Source of the DNA: a virus | Reading direction: 5' to 3' (one strand) | Length of the DNA: 22,707 nucleotides | IMG/VR virus record: IMGVR_UViG_3300043448_000620 | Location: 1-22,707 of that record | In this document: piece by piece, positions 1-6,638 of the stretch | Position numbering within the stretch: position 1 is the first letter of the stretch | Layout of the letters: every line of letters starts with the position of its first letter | Program-made: the position numbers and the translations under genes | The notes under the pieces: model-generated | What the model was told of the DNA's origin: nothing | The model's database searches: none | The model's input: the letters and a program-made list of their open reading frames with translations, nothing else

Positions 1-149
1 GTTGTGCCATTTGTGGAGTATCCATAGCCGCAGCATCTCCTACTGATGGTGCTGCTGGTTCTGGAACACTGGCTGCTGCTGTTGCTGCCTGTTGTGCCAT
101 TTGTGGAGTATCCATAGCCGCAGCATCCCCTACTGATGGTGCTGCTGGT
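1..149. repeat. 90-bp tandem direct repeat in the leftmost gene
   Basis: Bases 1-59 recur at 91-149 with one mismatch (tctcc versus tcccc), a period of 90 bp or 30 codons. The unit encodes an Ala-rich segment with the core SVGDAAAMDTPQMAQ. The array is cut by the left edge, so the copy number is unknown. Confidence 0.9.
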
Positions 150-676
150 GCTGCTTGTGCTGGTGCATCACTACCTGAGTATCCATATACTTCAGGATTA
201 GCATCTGCTGCTGCTTGTGTGGCCGCTTGGCCTTGTTTTGCTCTACGTTGTGCTAATCTATCTTGATTAGCTGCTTTAACATCAGCAATGATATTACCTG
301 TACCTTGTCCATAACTTGGATGACCTGGCATTTGTCCTCTAGCCTGTTGCATGGCTAGGTCATAATCGCCCTCTTCATCCAATCCCATATCCTGCATCAA
401 AGCACGAGCGATACTGCCCATACCTTCTTTGGTTGGCTTGTCTGTTGATCTAGCAGGCTTAAATCCTGGTTGTGCTTTTTTGGCAGACTTTTCAGCATCA
501 TCTGCTGCCTTATACATGCCTTTTTCTTTGAACTGATCAATATGTTTTTGCCAGTTCTTGATTTTTTCGGCATCAGTACCGCCCTTATATTCAACTACTG
601 GTGCTGCTGACTCAGCGATATATTTTTTACCTTTTTCAATAGCATCCATCTGTGCTATAAGATTTTTCATACTCAT
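1..676 (-). CDS. Ala/Gln/Pro-rich repeat protein, N-terminal part (runs off left edge)
   Basis: The open frame starts at ATG 676, three bases after the stop of the upstream gene, with AAGGA about 9 nt upstream. It stays open to base 1, so about 225 residues are present and the C-terminus is missing. The N-terminus (MSMKNLIAQMDAIEKG) is amphipathic like those of its neighbours and is followed by KKYIAE-S, an I-x-E site resembling a T4 prohead-protease site. A charged helical region follows, then a low-complexity tail rich in Ala, Pro and Gln. The tail ends in a 30-residue tandem repeat containing APSVGDAAAMDTPQMAQ. No enzyme motif is visible and I do not recognise the family. It is the last gene seen in the unit that starts at 4448. 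A structural or capsid-internal protein is an inference from context only. Confidence 0.75.
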   Translation of the reverse strand, partial: MSMKNLIAQMDAIEKGKKYIAESAAPVVEYKGGTDAEKIKNWQKHIDQFKEKGMYKAADDAEKSAKKAQPGFKPARSTDKPTKEGMGSIARALMQDMGLDEEGDYDLAMQQARGQMPGHPSYGQGTGNIIADVKAANQDRLAQRRAKQGQAATQAAADANPEVYGYSGSDAPAQAAPAAPSVGDAAAMDTPQMAQQAATAAASVPEPAAPSVGDAAAMDTPQMAQ

Positions 677-679
677 AGT

Positions 680-2998
680 TTAGTCCTTATCGCTACCGTC
701 TGCTTTTTTATGACTCTTGTAGCCTTTGTTTTTCATATGCCAAGCCAATGCCCAAGGATTCTTTTCCTTGCCATCTTTGGTCTTACCCTTGGTAAGTTCA
801 GGGTGTTTTTTCATTGCCTTCACTGTGCCCTTAAAACCAGGTGGGCTTTTTTCCTGTAGGCTTTCTGCCTTCACACAGTTATCTACCGTACGACGACCTT
901 TCTTCTTTGTGCCCATACGCTTGTAGCCTTTCCAGCAGGCCTTACCATCTACGCCTTTTTGTTTTTCTTCAATCATACGCACGATGTTTTTTAGTTCTGG
1001 ATAACTTACTGTTTCTAATGTATCTTTTTTAACGCCACTTACTGATTCTAAAATATGGTCAATGTATAAGTTTTTAAGATCACTCTTAGCGCCACTACTT
1101 AGTTGTAGGTAATAACTATCAGGAAGTTTTAGATCACGCTGGATGGCTTCAAAATGTACTTTAAATCCACCAGGTAATGTTCGTGTGCCAGGTGGGTCAC
1201 GTTTTACTTTTGGTTTATCTTCCTTATCACGCATTTGTTTATCTGCTAGAGCAGCAAGACTCATCTTAGGCTCATCGTCGTCACGAGTTTGAGCGTGAGG
1301 TTGTGGTTCCTCTCCTCTACTGCGTAGTGGATTTCTTTTCTCCCAACCCATAGTTCCATCCCAACCACCGTCTCTATCCCTTCTACCTTCCGCCACACCT
1401 TGCTGTTTAGGTTCTTTCGGTTCAAACTTTGTGGGACCATAGTCAGTGTAGCCCACAGCAGTTTTGGTACCCTTAGGGCACTTGCCTCTCTGATGCTCAC
1501 CTTGACGCTTGCCACAGTGTTTACATACAGGAGGTTGTGAGCCTTCCGCCACACCTTCCTCCATACCACGCTCACCCTGACGCATACTATAATCAGTATA
1601 ATCAAAATCGTCATCTTGATCTATATGAAAGAATCTATCATATGCCATACCGAATGCTCGTCTAAATAGTTTAGGATTGGCTTTCACTATACGTGGCATT
1701 TCTTGGGCCACCAGTTTCATATATGTATTTTTATCACCACCGCGTGGATAAATGCTTTGTATTATTTGACTAATATGTGATACCATATTGTCAGTTTCCA
1801 GTGAGCCTTCCGCCACACCTTGCTTGTGTTTTTTAATCCAGGCATGTGCTTCATCTCTGCTCTTGAATGGTCCCGCCACTGCCACCGCTTGCCCATCCTT
1901 GAACACACGCCAGGTTCCGTCTTTGGTTTCACGACCGGTATAGCCTTCCGCCACACCTTGCTCTTTGATGTTTAGTTGCTTTTTTGTATAGGCCACTGCG
2001 TCATCCAATGCGGCCAACCCTTTCTGTTCTGAATTCTTACTTAATCCAGTATCATATAGTTCATCACCATTATAGATTCTAACCTGCCAACCAAATCCGG
2101 TATCAACTAAATCGTGCCTAAAGTTTCCTACCTTGACAGACTTGACTACATTCTTTCCTGAGCCTTCCGCCACACCTTTCTCTGCTTTCTTTTCCTGTTC
2201 TCTACGACGAGCATAATCACTGGTTTGAGCAGGTTGTTTTTTGCGAGCAGGTTTTTGACCACTGATTATTGCTTCTTCACGCTCCCTACGACGGAAATAG
2301 TCTGATGTTTCCGCCACACCTTGTAGTTTCTTTAGTTCTAATTCAAGTTCTTGGACTTTTAGTTGGCGACCTTGTTCTTTGTACTTGGCAATAAGATTCT
2401 TAAGACTGCGGATCTTGTCTGCTTTCATTGAGTCTTTGGTCATTGGGCTGTAGTCTGCTTCCGCTACACCTTGTTCCATAAAAGGCTTTTTATGTTTTTC
2501 CTTACCCTGTTTCTGATCCCGCTTTTTATCCTTATGTTTGCCCGCACCTGTTTGTGGGCGTAGTGGTCCTTGACGGGGTTTTTGTGGAACACGAGCATCT
2601 TCCATCATACGTTGTACTATACTGCGTACCTGCTCACTGCTTTCATAAGTTTCTTGAACACCACCTTGAAGTATGCCTGCTTTTTTCATTGCTTCTTGAG
2701 TTTTTGGACCAACACTCATGACCATGTCTATTTTGCCGTTTCTTATCATTATAAAAGGTGCCATGTTTCTAATGATGGCGCCGCCGCCTTCAGGTCTATT
2801 ATTGGGAGTAAGATATGTATTTGTAGTGGTATCTAACACGGCCTTTACTGTGAATCCGCCCACGTCAACAGTTGTTGCTACAAACCCATCGCCTAAATCT
2901 TGTTGACTATCGCCAGATGTTGGATTACCAAATCCTCTGTCATCTGGACCTCCAGGGGCAACCCTTTCAACTATTTTGATATATTTTTCTAGACTCAC
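680..2998 (-). CDS. Modular mosaic protein with seven GVAE linkers
   Basis: I chose GTG 2998 (772 aa): it lies two bases after the stop of the upstream cysteine-rich gene and GAAGGA precedes it by 6 nt. A TTG at 3034 in the same frame lacks such support. The N-terminus MSLEKYIKIVE resembles those of neighbouring genes. A domain of about 130 residues is followed by a Lys/Gln-rich stretch and then short modules separated by seven GVAE motifs. The modules include a coiled-coil-like KELE segment, twin TSDYxRRRE units, a WQVRIYNGD module, a WRVFKDG module, a helical module, a CCHC-like knuckle (CKHC, then H and C) and an Arg/Asp-rich linker. The C-terminus carries a GKACWKGYKR module and a PGFKGTVKAMKKH/NPWALAWHMKNKG module, types I have seen in other marine T4-like phage proteins. 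No catalytic site is visible. A packaged polyprotein or modular virion protein is inference. Confidence 0.85.
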   Translation of the reverse strand: MSLEKYIKIVERVAPGGPDDRGFGNPTSGDSQQDLGDGFVATTVDVGGFTVKAVLDTTTNTYLTPNNRPEGGGAIIRNMAPFIMIRNGKIDMVMSVGPKTQEAMKKAGILQGGVQETYESSEQVRSIVQRMMEDARVPQKPRQGPLRPQTGAGKHKDKKRDQKQGKEKHKKPFMEQGVAEADYSPMTKDSMKADKIRSLKNLIAKYKEQGRQLKVQELELELKKLQGVAETSDYFRRREREEAIISGQKPARKKQPAQTSDYARRREQEKKAEKGVAEGSGKNVVKSVKVGNFRHDLVDTGFGWQVRIYNGDELYDTGLSKNSEQKGLAALDDAVAYTKKQLNIKEQGVAEGYTGRETKDGTWRVFKDGQAVAVAGPFKSRDEAHAWIKKHKQGVAEGSLETDNMVSHISQIIQSIYPRGGDKNTYMKLVAQEMPRIVKANPKLFRRAFGMAYDRFFHIDQDDDFDYTDYSMRQGERGMEEGVAEGSQPPVCKHCGKRQGEHQRGKCPKGTKTAVGYTDYGPTKFEPKEPKQQGVAEGRRDRDGGWDGTMGWEKRNPLRSRGEEPQPHAQTRDDDEPKMSLAALADKQMRDKEDKPKVKRDPPGTRTLPGGFKVHFEAIQRDLKLPDSYYLQLSSGAKSDLKNLYIDHILESVSGVKKDTLETVSYPELKNIVRMIEEKQKGVDGKACWKGYKRMGTKKKGRRTVDNCVKAESLQEKSPPGFKGTVKAMKKHPELTKGKTKDGKEKNPWALAWHMKNKGYKSHKKADGSDKD
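1386..2473. repeat. Seven dispersed copies of a 12-18 bp in-frame repeat (GVAE linker)
   Basis: The copies lie at 1386-1402, 1541-1557, 1805-1822, 1943-1960, 2162-2178, 2308-2323 and 2458-2473. On the coding (minus) strand the core GGTGTGGCGGAA is identical in six copies; the seventh has GTA for GTG. Most copies extend to CAAGGTGTGGCGGAAGGC, encoding QGVAEG. Spacing varies from about 140 to 265 bp and always keeps frame. The identity includes synonymous positions and uses GTG and GCG codons, which are G/C-ending in an AT-rich genome. Confidence 0.95.
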
Positions 2999-3000
2999 TT

Positions 3001-3165
3001 TTATTCCTTCACCATACAATCTACACACTGACAATCTGGGCAGTTGCTACAATCATTACAACTATGACCGCAATGTGGAGTACATTTACAGGCATAGCAT
3101 ACAGGCTCACTTATTTTTAGAGCCATATATGATCCGTATTCATCCACCCAGTTAGGTAATGTCAT
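3001..3165 (-). CDS. Small cysteine-rich protein (54 aa, 10 Cys)
   Basis: ATG 3165 overlaps the TGA of the upstream gene as ATGA, and its TAA lies two bases before the GTG of the downstream gene, so it fills the gap exactly and is probably translationally coupled. The first 20 residues (MTLPNWVDEYGSYMALKISE) have no Cys. The rest carries Cys at 23, 26, 28, 32, 36, 39, 42, 45, 47 and 50 plus two His, in repeated CxxC and CxC spacing. This looks like a metal cluster-binding peptide (zinc or metallothionein-like) or a disulfide-rich knot. No signal peptide is present, so cytoplasmic or virion metal binding is more likely than an exported disulfide protein. The family is not recognised. Confidence 0.75.
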   Translation of the reverse strand: MTLPNWVDEYGSYMALKISEPVCYACKCTPHCGHSCNDCSNCPDCQCVDCMVKE

Positions 3166-4448
3166 TTCAAACGACCATCTTTCTCAGCACTCTTAAGCAT
3201 GGCAGCACGATCACTATAACCCTTTACACCAGGCTTAATATCTTTTGCTGCTTTCTTTTCACCTGCTGTAGGATTCTTAACATGTTTCATTGTGGTCTTA
3301 GCCTGATGACTAGCCTCACTCATGCCACTACATTCTTTCATACCATGTACTGGGCAACTTTTACCTTTTGGTGTATGATTACATTTGGTTGCTTCACTTA
3401 CCTTCTTATCCTTGGCTGCTTTTCCTATAGGTTCTTTTGTGTTTCCGTCGTTGTCAATATCAGGAAAATCTGGCTTGGCTGCTTCTTTAAATGGCTTGCC
3501 TGACTTAGCAGCGGCCTTAGCACGACTACCCCAAACTTCATCTTTAGGAGTTTCTACATTGCCATCACCATCATAATCTTTCTTGGCCTTTTTTGACTCT
3601 TGTGTTTTCTTACGTATGCTATCTACACTATAACCTGTGCTCTTATGATCACGTCCAGCACGATCACGTACATCACCTTCGCTTTCGCCCTCGTCTGCAT
3701 CATAGTGAACGTTCTTAGTCTTAGCACCGTCTTTGTGCATTAGTTTTACGCTGTACTGTGATTTAGTACTGGCAGCAGCCTTTTTCTCTGCTGTACCAAC
3801 ACCTTTACCAGCCCTATGACCTGTAGCCTCAGATGTTTTTTGACGAATACTATCTACACTATAGCCTGTGCTCTTATGATCACGCCCAGCACGATCACGT
3901 ACATCACCTTCGCTCTCACCTTCATCTGCGTCATAGTGAGCATTCTTTGTCTTAGAACCATCCTTGTGAACTAGTTTTACACTGTATTGTTTTTTAGTAC
4001 TGGCAGCAGCTTTTTTTTCTTGCGTACCAACACCTTTGCCAGCCCTATGACCAGTGGCTTCTTCTACCTTTTCTTCTTTCTTTTCATCCTTCTTCTTCAT
4101 CTTTTCAGCCTGGGCCTTCTTAAGAGCTTTCATTTTCTCTTTGGCTTCCATTAGCTTACGACCGAGGATACGTTTTTCTTCAGGAGTATACATATCACTC
4201 ATTTCAAGTTTCTGTCCATACTCGCTGAATTTCATTTCATATTCTAAATAGTGATACACACTGGCCATATAGTCTGCGGCCTTAGTGATTTTAGCCTGTA
4301 CCCAACCATCTAGTTGTGCATTATCATCCATCATTTTAAATAGTTTTAACGCATATCTAGCAGTCTTATAAAGGTCAGCCTTGGCCATTTTACCTTCATC
4401 TTCGTGCTCTGGGTCTGGTAAAGATTGCTGTTGCATAATAGGATCCAT
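3162..4448 (-). CDS. Modular Lys-rich protein with 77-aa tandem duplication and EF-hand-like loops
   Basis: The 428-aa product starts at ATG 4448, 20 nt downstream of a CGATAAATA box, with GGAG upstream. Residues about 25-75 form a helical domain (DGWVQAKITKAADY, then VYHYLEYE) of a type I recognise as widespread in marine T4-like phages, function unknown. A charged coiled-coil segment (about 90-127) follows, then two 77-residue repeats (130-206 and 207-283). DYDGDGN (291-297) and DIDNDGN further on are calcium-loop-like. Near the C-terminus there is a His/Cys cluster (CNH, then CPVHGMKEC), then a Lys-rich end. Modules are bounded by E-A or E-S steps: VEE-A, TSE-A, TQE-S, VSE-A, MSE-A. These look like prohead-protease-type sites, but cleavage is inference. 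No catalytic residues are visible. Confidence 0.85.
   Translation of the reverse strand: MDPIMQQQSLPDPEHEDEGKMAKADLYKTARYALKLFKMMDDNAQLDGWVQAKITKAADYMASVYHYLEYEMKFSEYGQKLEMSDMYTPEEKRILGRKLMEAKEKMKALKKAQAEKMKKKDEKKEEKVEEATGHRAGKGVGTQEKKAAASTKKQYSVKLVHKDGSKTKNAHYDADEGESEGDVRDRAGRDHKSTGYSVDSIRQKTSEATGHRAGKGVGTAEKKAAASTKSQYSVKLMHKDGAKTKNVHYDADEGESEGDVRDRAGRDHKSTGYSVDSIRKKTQESKKAKKDYDGDGNVETPKDEVWGSRAKAAAKSGKPFKEAAKPDFPDIDNDGNTKEPIGKAAKDKKVSEATKCNHTPKGKSCPVHGMKECSGMSEASHQAKTTMKHVKNPTAGEKKAAKDIKPGVKGYSDRAAMLKSAEKDGRLK
3600..4061. repeat. 231-bp tandem duplication within the modular gene
   Basis: Bases 3831-4061 and 3600-3830 encode two adjacent copies of a 77-residue unit beginning EATGHRAGKGVGT and ending in YSVDSIRxKT. 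The period of 231 bp was measured from shared anchors (3619 and 3850). About 70 of 77 residues match, and many of the DNA differences are synonymous, so the duplication is not very recent or the unit is under selection. Confidence 0.95.
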
Positions 4449-4468
4449 GTTCTACTCCGAATTTAGTA

Positions 4469-4477
4469 TATTTATCG
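4469..4477 (-). promoter_or_regulatory. Late-promoter-like box CGATAAATA
   Basis: On the minus strand this reads CGATAAATA, one base from the T4 late consensus TATAAATA in its last eight positions. It lies 20 nt before the ATG at 4448. The same nine bases recur at 9497-9505 and 18279-18287, each 17-24 nt before a start codon. The box overlaps the stop codon of the upstream 75-aa gene. Promoter activity is inferred. Confidence 0.55.
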
Positions 4478-4699
4478 TTTAAGCGTTGTTTGTCCAAATA
4501 AGCTGATATTGCTATCTAGTGCGTTTTTGGCTGTTCCATTAGTGTTTTTTAGGGTTGCTACTTTAGGTGGCTTGGGTTTACTACCTTTACCATATTGCTT
4601 TATATTACCTATAGCTACATGAGGGTTAGGCACTGCTACTACATTTCCTGCACTTGTAACACCTGCGCTCGCCGTTTCAAATAGCTCTCTCAGTCTCAT
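4472..4699 (-). CDS. Small conserved T4-like phage protein, capsid-targeting-like N-terminus
   Basis: The 75-residue product starts at ATG 4699, directly after the TAA of the upstream gene, with GGA 6-7 nt before the start. The N-terminus MRLRELFE-TASAG resembles a T4 capsid-targeting peptide followed by an L-x-E cleavage site. The remainder is a Gly/Ser/Asn/Lys-rich basic chain (TSAGNVVAVPNPH, KGSKPKPPK) with little predicted globular structure. I recall similar short proteins near structural genes of marine T4-like phages, without a known function. A DNA-associated internal capsid peptide would fit its basic, low-complexity composition, but this is inference. Its stop codon lies within the promoter-like box for the next gene. 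Confidence 0.75.
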   Translation of the reverse strand: MRLRELFETASAGVTSAGNVVAVPNPHVAIGNIKQYGKGSKPKPPKVATLKNTNGTAKNALDSNISLFGQTTLKR

Positions 4700-5056
4700 T
4701 TATATTCCATATTGATTACGTTTGATCTTGGCCACAGGACTCACTGTATTAGTTGTTTTAAGCTCTTCACTAGGACCAGATTTAATTATACTTTTTCCTT
4801 TCACACCCTGATTTTTTTCAGCTTGCTTAAGTATATCTTCTTCACCTTTACTATATAACCAAACGGTAGGATTATCCTTAGCTGGCCCTGCTTTATTAAT
4901 TGATTTATCAGGTGCTCCAGCCATGGCTATTCCTAGGCGATACATTCCATAATACTGATCCATATCCTGATATTGTTTGGCATGAATGCCAGATTGTTTA
5001 ATATTTTTACCAAGATGTTTTTCTGCTTTTTCGTTTATGATTTCACGTATTTTCAT
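4700..5056 (-). CDS. Conserved phage protein of unknown function (118 aa)
   Basis: ATG 5056 overlaps the TGA of the upstream gene as ATGA, and AAGGG lies 7 nt upstream. The N-terminus MKIREIINE-KAEK is amphipathic with an I-N-E site, like its neighbours. The central part contains YYGMYRLGIAMAGAPD, a segment I associate with a conserved small protein of T4-like marine phages (the MxYRFGVAMAGSP type). The C-terminal half is Lys-rich and includes SKGEEDILKQAEK. There are no Cys residues, no membrane segment and no catalytic motif. The position among genes with similar N-termini suggests a virion-associated product; function is unknown. Confidence 0.8.
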   Translation of the reverse strand: MKIREIINEKAEKHLGKNIKQSGIHAKQYQDMDQYYGMYRLGIAMAGAPDKSINKAGPAKDNPTVWLYSKGEEDILKQAEKNQGVKGKSIIKSGPSEELKTTNTVSPVAKIKRNQYGI

Positions 5057-5283
5057 CGCATACCCTTCCCAATTGGTTTTTCACCTGTGAGGTATGGTAA
5101 ACTAAACCATAGTTGAAACCATTCTTTAGTACCTGGTTTAATATTATGCTTCTTTTGTAGTTCACCTTTTTCATTACCACTTAAACTGATATTGATGCCA
5201 GCGTAAGGATCCACTGGGTCATACTTAACATAGCCCTTGAACTCGTTAATACCTGCTAACTTTTTTAGTTCGCTCAGTGTCAT
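5053..5283 (-). CDS. Small conserved phage protein of unknown function (76 aa)
   Basis: ATG 5283 overlaps the upstream TGA as ATGA, and the gene ends in the same kind of overlap with the next. The N-terminus MTLSELKKLAGINE-F is a short amphipathic helix ending in an I-N-E step. The body contains DPYAGINISLSGNEKGELQKKH and then KPGTKEWFQLWFSLPYLTGE, aromatic-rich and probably folded. I have the impression that this WFxLWFSxPxLTGExP pattern recurs in marine T4-like phages, but no function is known to me. Tight coupling to both neighbours implies co-expression with the nucleotidylyltransferase gene upstream. Confidence 0.78.
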   Translation of the reverse strand: MTLSELKKLAGINEFKGYVKYDPVDPYAGINISLSGNEKGELQKKHNIKPGTKEWFQLWFSLPYLTGEKPIGKGMR

Positions 5284-6638
5284 TGCTTAAACATGCCCTT
5301 CTGACCAAATACGCTTTGGAACTGTGTGCCTAACATATTTTTTAACTTGTCTCTCTGATCTGCTCTCAGTATGATTTGATTACCATCAAACTTGAATCCC
5401 ATACTGCGTAGTTTAGGTAATAGATCAGTTTTCAATAATGTGTATTTAAACGTATCTGGTTGTGCCACAGCGTGTCCACCCATCTGTGTATTAGGTTTAC
5501 CTGGTATGGCCACACGATGTCTCTTACCATCTGGACCTACTACAAAATGATCTACACCACTGGGCTTACGATCTGGTTCATCTGGTTCTTTGTCTCTAAA
5601 TAGTTCATAACGTTCATCGCCACCCTGTTCTATATAATCTTTGATTTGATATAGTTCTGGACCGTGTTCGCTACGTAGCACACTGGGTGGGAATACAAAC
5701 TGAGCCTTTTCAGCACCAATAAAGTCTACATCACGTAGACTATCTTCAAGTTCACCTAAAGCACTAGTTGCATCTGTAAATAGGAAGTTTACTCTCAGGG
5801 GACGAACTTTGCCACCCTTCTTATCCTTAATGCCTACAGCGTTGGCCTTTTGTACAACTTCTTGAGGGCGAGTACCAAAGTCTCCTACAACACGTACATT
5901 GCCAGTGTTGTCTAATTTGAATACAATATATAATGTGCCACTGGGCTGTTCTAATTCATATAGTCTCATTTCTTTAGCCTTCTTTTTAGGTTTGGCAGCA
6001 GTCATCTGTGCCATACGGTCTTTGGCCTTACGCATAAGATCCATAACTGTATCGTCATCAATCTCTGGGCTCATAGCATCACGCCAAACTGCGAATTGTT
6101 CTTGTTCACTCTTATTTGGATCTGTCAATACCTGACGCATTGGTGTAGCACGTGGTCCTTCTTCACCAGCACTGGGATCACCGGTCTCTTGACGACTAAT
6201 AACATCTAAACTATCAAAGTTAAAGGGAACTTCACCTTTCTTATTAGGTTTACCGTTATATTGTTTAAGATATTGGAAAGCAGTGACCTGATCAGCACCA
6301 ACTACTACAGTGACGTTATTATAGCCTTGTTGGTTAAGGTTGCTTAGTACTCTGGTTAGATCTGGTAGTTCATCTGTAGCAGTTTGAAATATATGACTGC
6401 TATCAGGGAACACACGTTTATAAATGCTGAGTTTTTCTTCAGGTTGTAAAGGGTCATCAGGTCCATATGTCCTACTAACCACAAAGTAGGGATCACCTCC
6501 AATCTTATCAGAATAGGTTAGTACACTGCTGGCCAACATCATATGACCTTTGTGACCCATGCCTCTACCCCAACCTACTACAGCAGTGTTCTTTTCTCCG
6601 GTACGTGCCAAGTTTTCAAATAGTTGTCTGAGCCTCAT
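5280..6638 (-). CDS. HxGH-family nucleotidylyltransferase with extra C-terminal domain
   Basis: The 452-aa product starts at ATG 6638, in ATGA overlap with the upstream gene. After an MRLRQLFE N-terminus comes a Rossmann-type nucleotidylyltransferase domain (about 17-175). It shows the HxGH signature HKGH at 29-32, a VVVGAD strand near 111-116 and ISRQ followed by RATPMRQVL, matching the distal S/TxxxR motif of cytidylyl- and NMN-adenylyl-transferases. Such enzymes transfer a nucleotide to a phosphorylated small molecule; the substrate is not evident. A Lys-rich linker (216-222) leads to a second block that itself begins MRLYELE (224-230), then an alpha/beta region of about 220 residues that I do not recognise. 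Its overlap with the NTase/ligase-like gene suggests a joint nucleotide-transfer role. HxGH enzymes with capsid-targeting-like N-termini occur in other T4-like phages as far as I recall. Confidence 0.8.
   Translation of the reverse strand: MRLRQLFENLARTGEKNTAVVGWGRGMGHKGHMMLASSVLTYSDKIGGDPYFVVSRTYGPDDPLQPEEKLSIYKRVFPDSSHIFQTATDELPDLTRVLSNLNQQGYNNVTVVVGADQVTAFQYLKQYNGKPNKKGEVPFNFDSLDVISRQETGDPSAGEEGPRATPMRQVLTDPNKSEQEQFAVWRDAMSPEIDDDTVMDLMRKAKDRMAQMTAAKPKKKAKEMRLYELEQPSGTLYIVFKLDNTGNVRVVGDFGTRPQEVVQKANAVGIKDKKGGKVRPLRVNFLFTDATSALGELEDSLRDVDFIGAEKAQFVFPPSVLRSEHGPELYQIKDYIEQGGDERYELFRDKEPDEPDRKPSGVDHFVVGPDGKRHRVAIPGKPNTQMGGHAVAQPDTFKYTLLKTDLLPKLRSMGFKFDGNQIILRADQRDKLKNMLGTQFQSVFGQKGMFKQ
5967..5982 (-). 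promoter_or_regulatory. Candidate internal ribosome binding site and start for the C-terminal half
   Basis: Within the nucleotidylyltransferase gene the minus strand reads GAAGG, 8 nt, then ATG at 5969. The peptide from this ATG, MRLYELE-QPSG, resembles the N-termini of neighbouring proteins. Initiation here would yield a separate 229-residue protein (5280-5969). The alternative is a fossil gene fusion that kept the motif. Confidence 0.35.

Noticed and set aside
397-594. 65-aa frame MNIRAVL...
   Set aside because: It overlaps in another frame the open reading frame 1-676, which has a good start, junction and repeat structure.
1261-1956. Reading frames with a repeated VWRK peptide
   Set aside because: They are other-frame shadows of the GVAE DNA repeat in the long modular gene; VWRK comes from the same GGTGTGGCGGAAG bases.
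1386-2473. CRISPR array or diversity-generating retroelement
   Set aside because: Repeats are only 12-18 bp with uneven in-frame spacing inside a coding gene, and no cas genes, reverse transcriptase or template/variable repeat pair are seen.
2999-3034. TTG 3034 as the start of the GVAE modular protein
   Set aside because: This segment is the end of the cysteine-rich gene in another frame, and GTG 2998 has GAAGGA at correct spacing.
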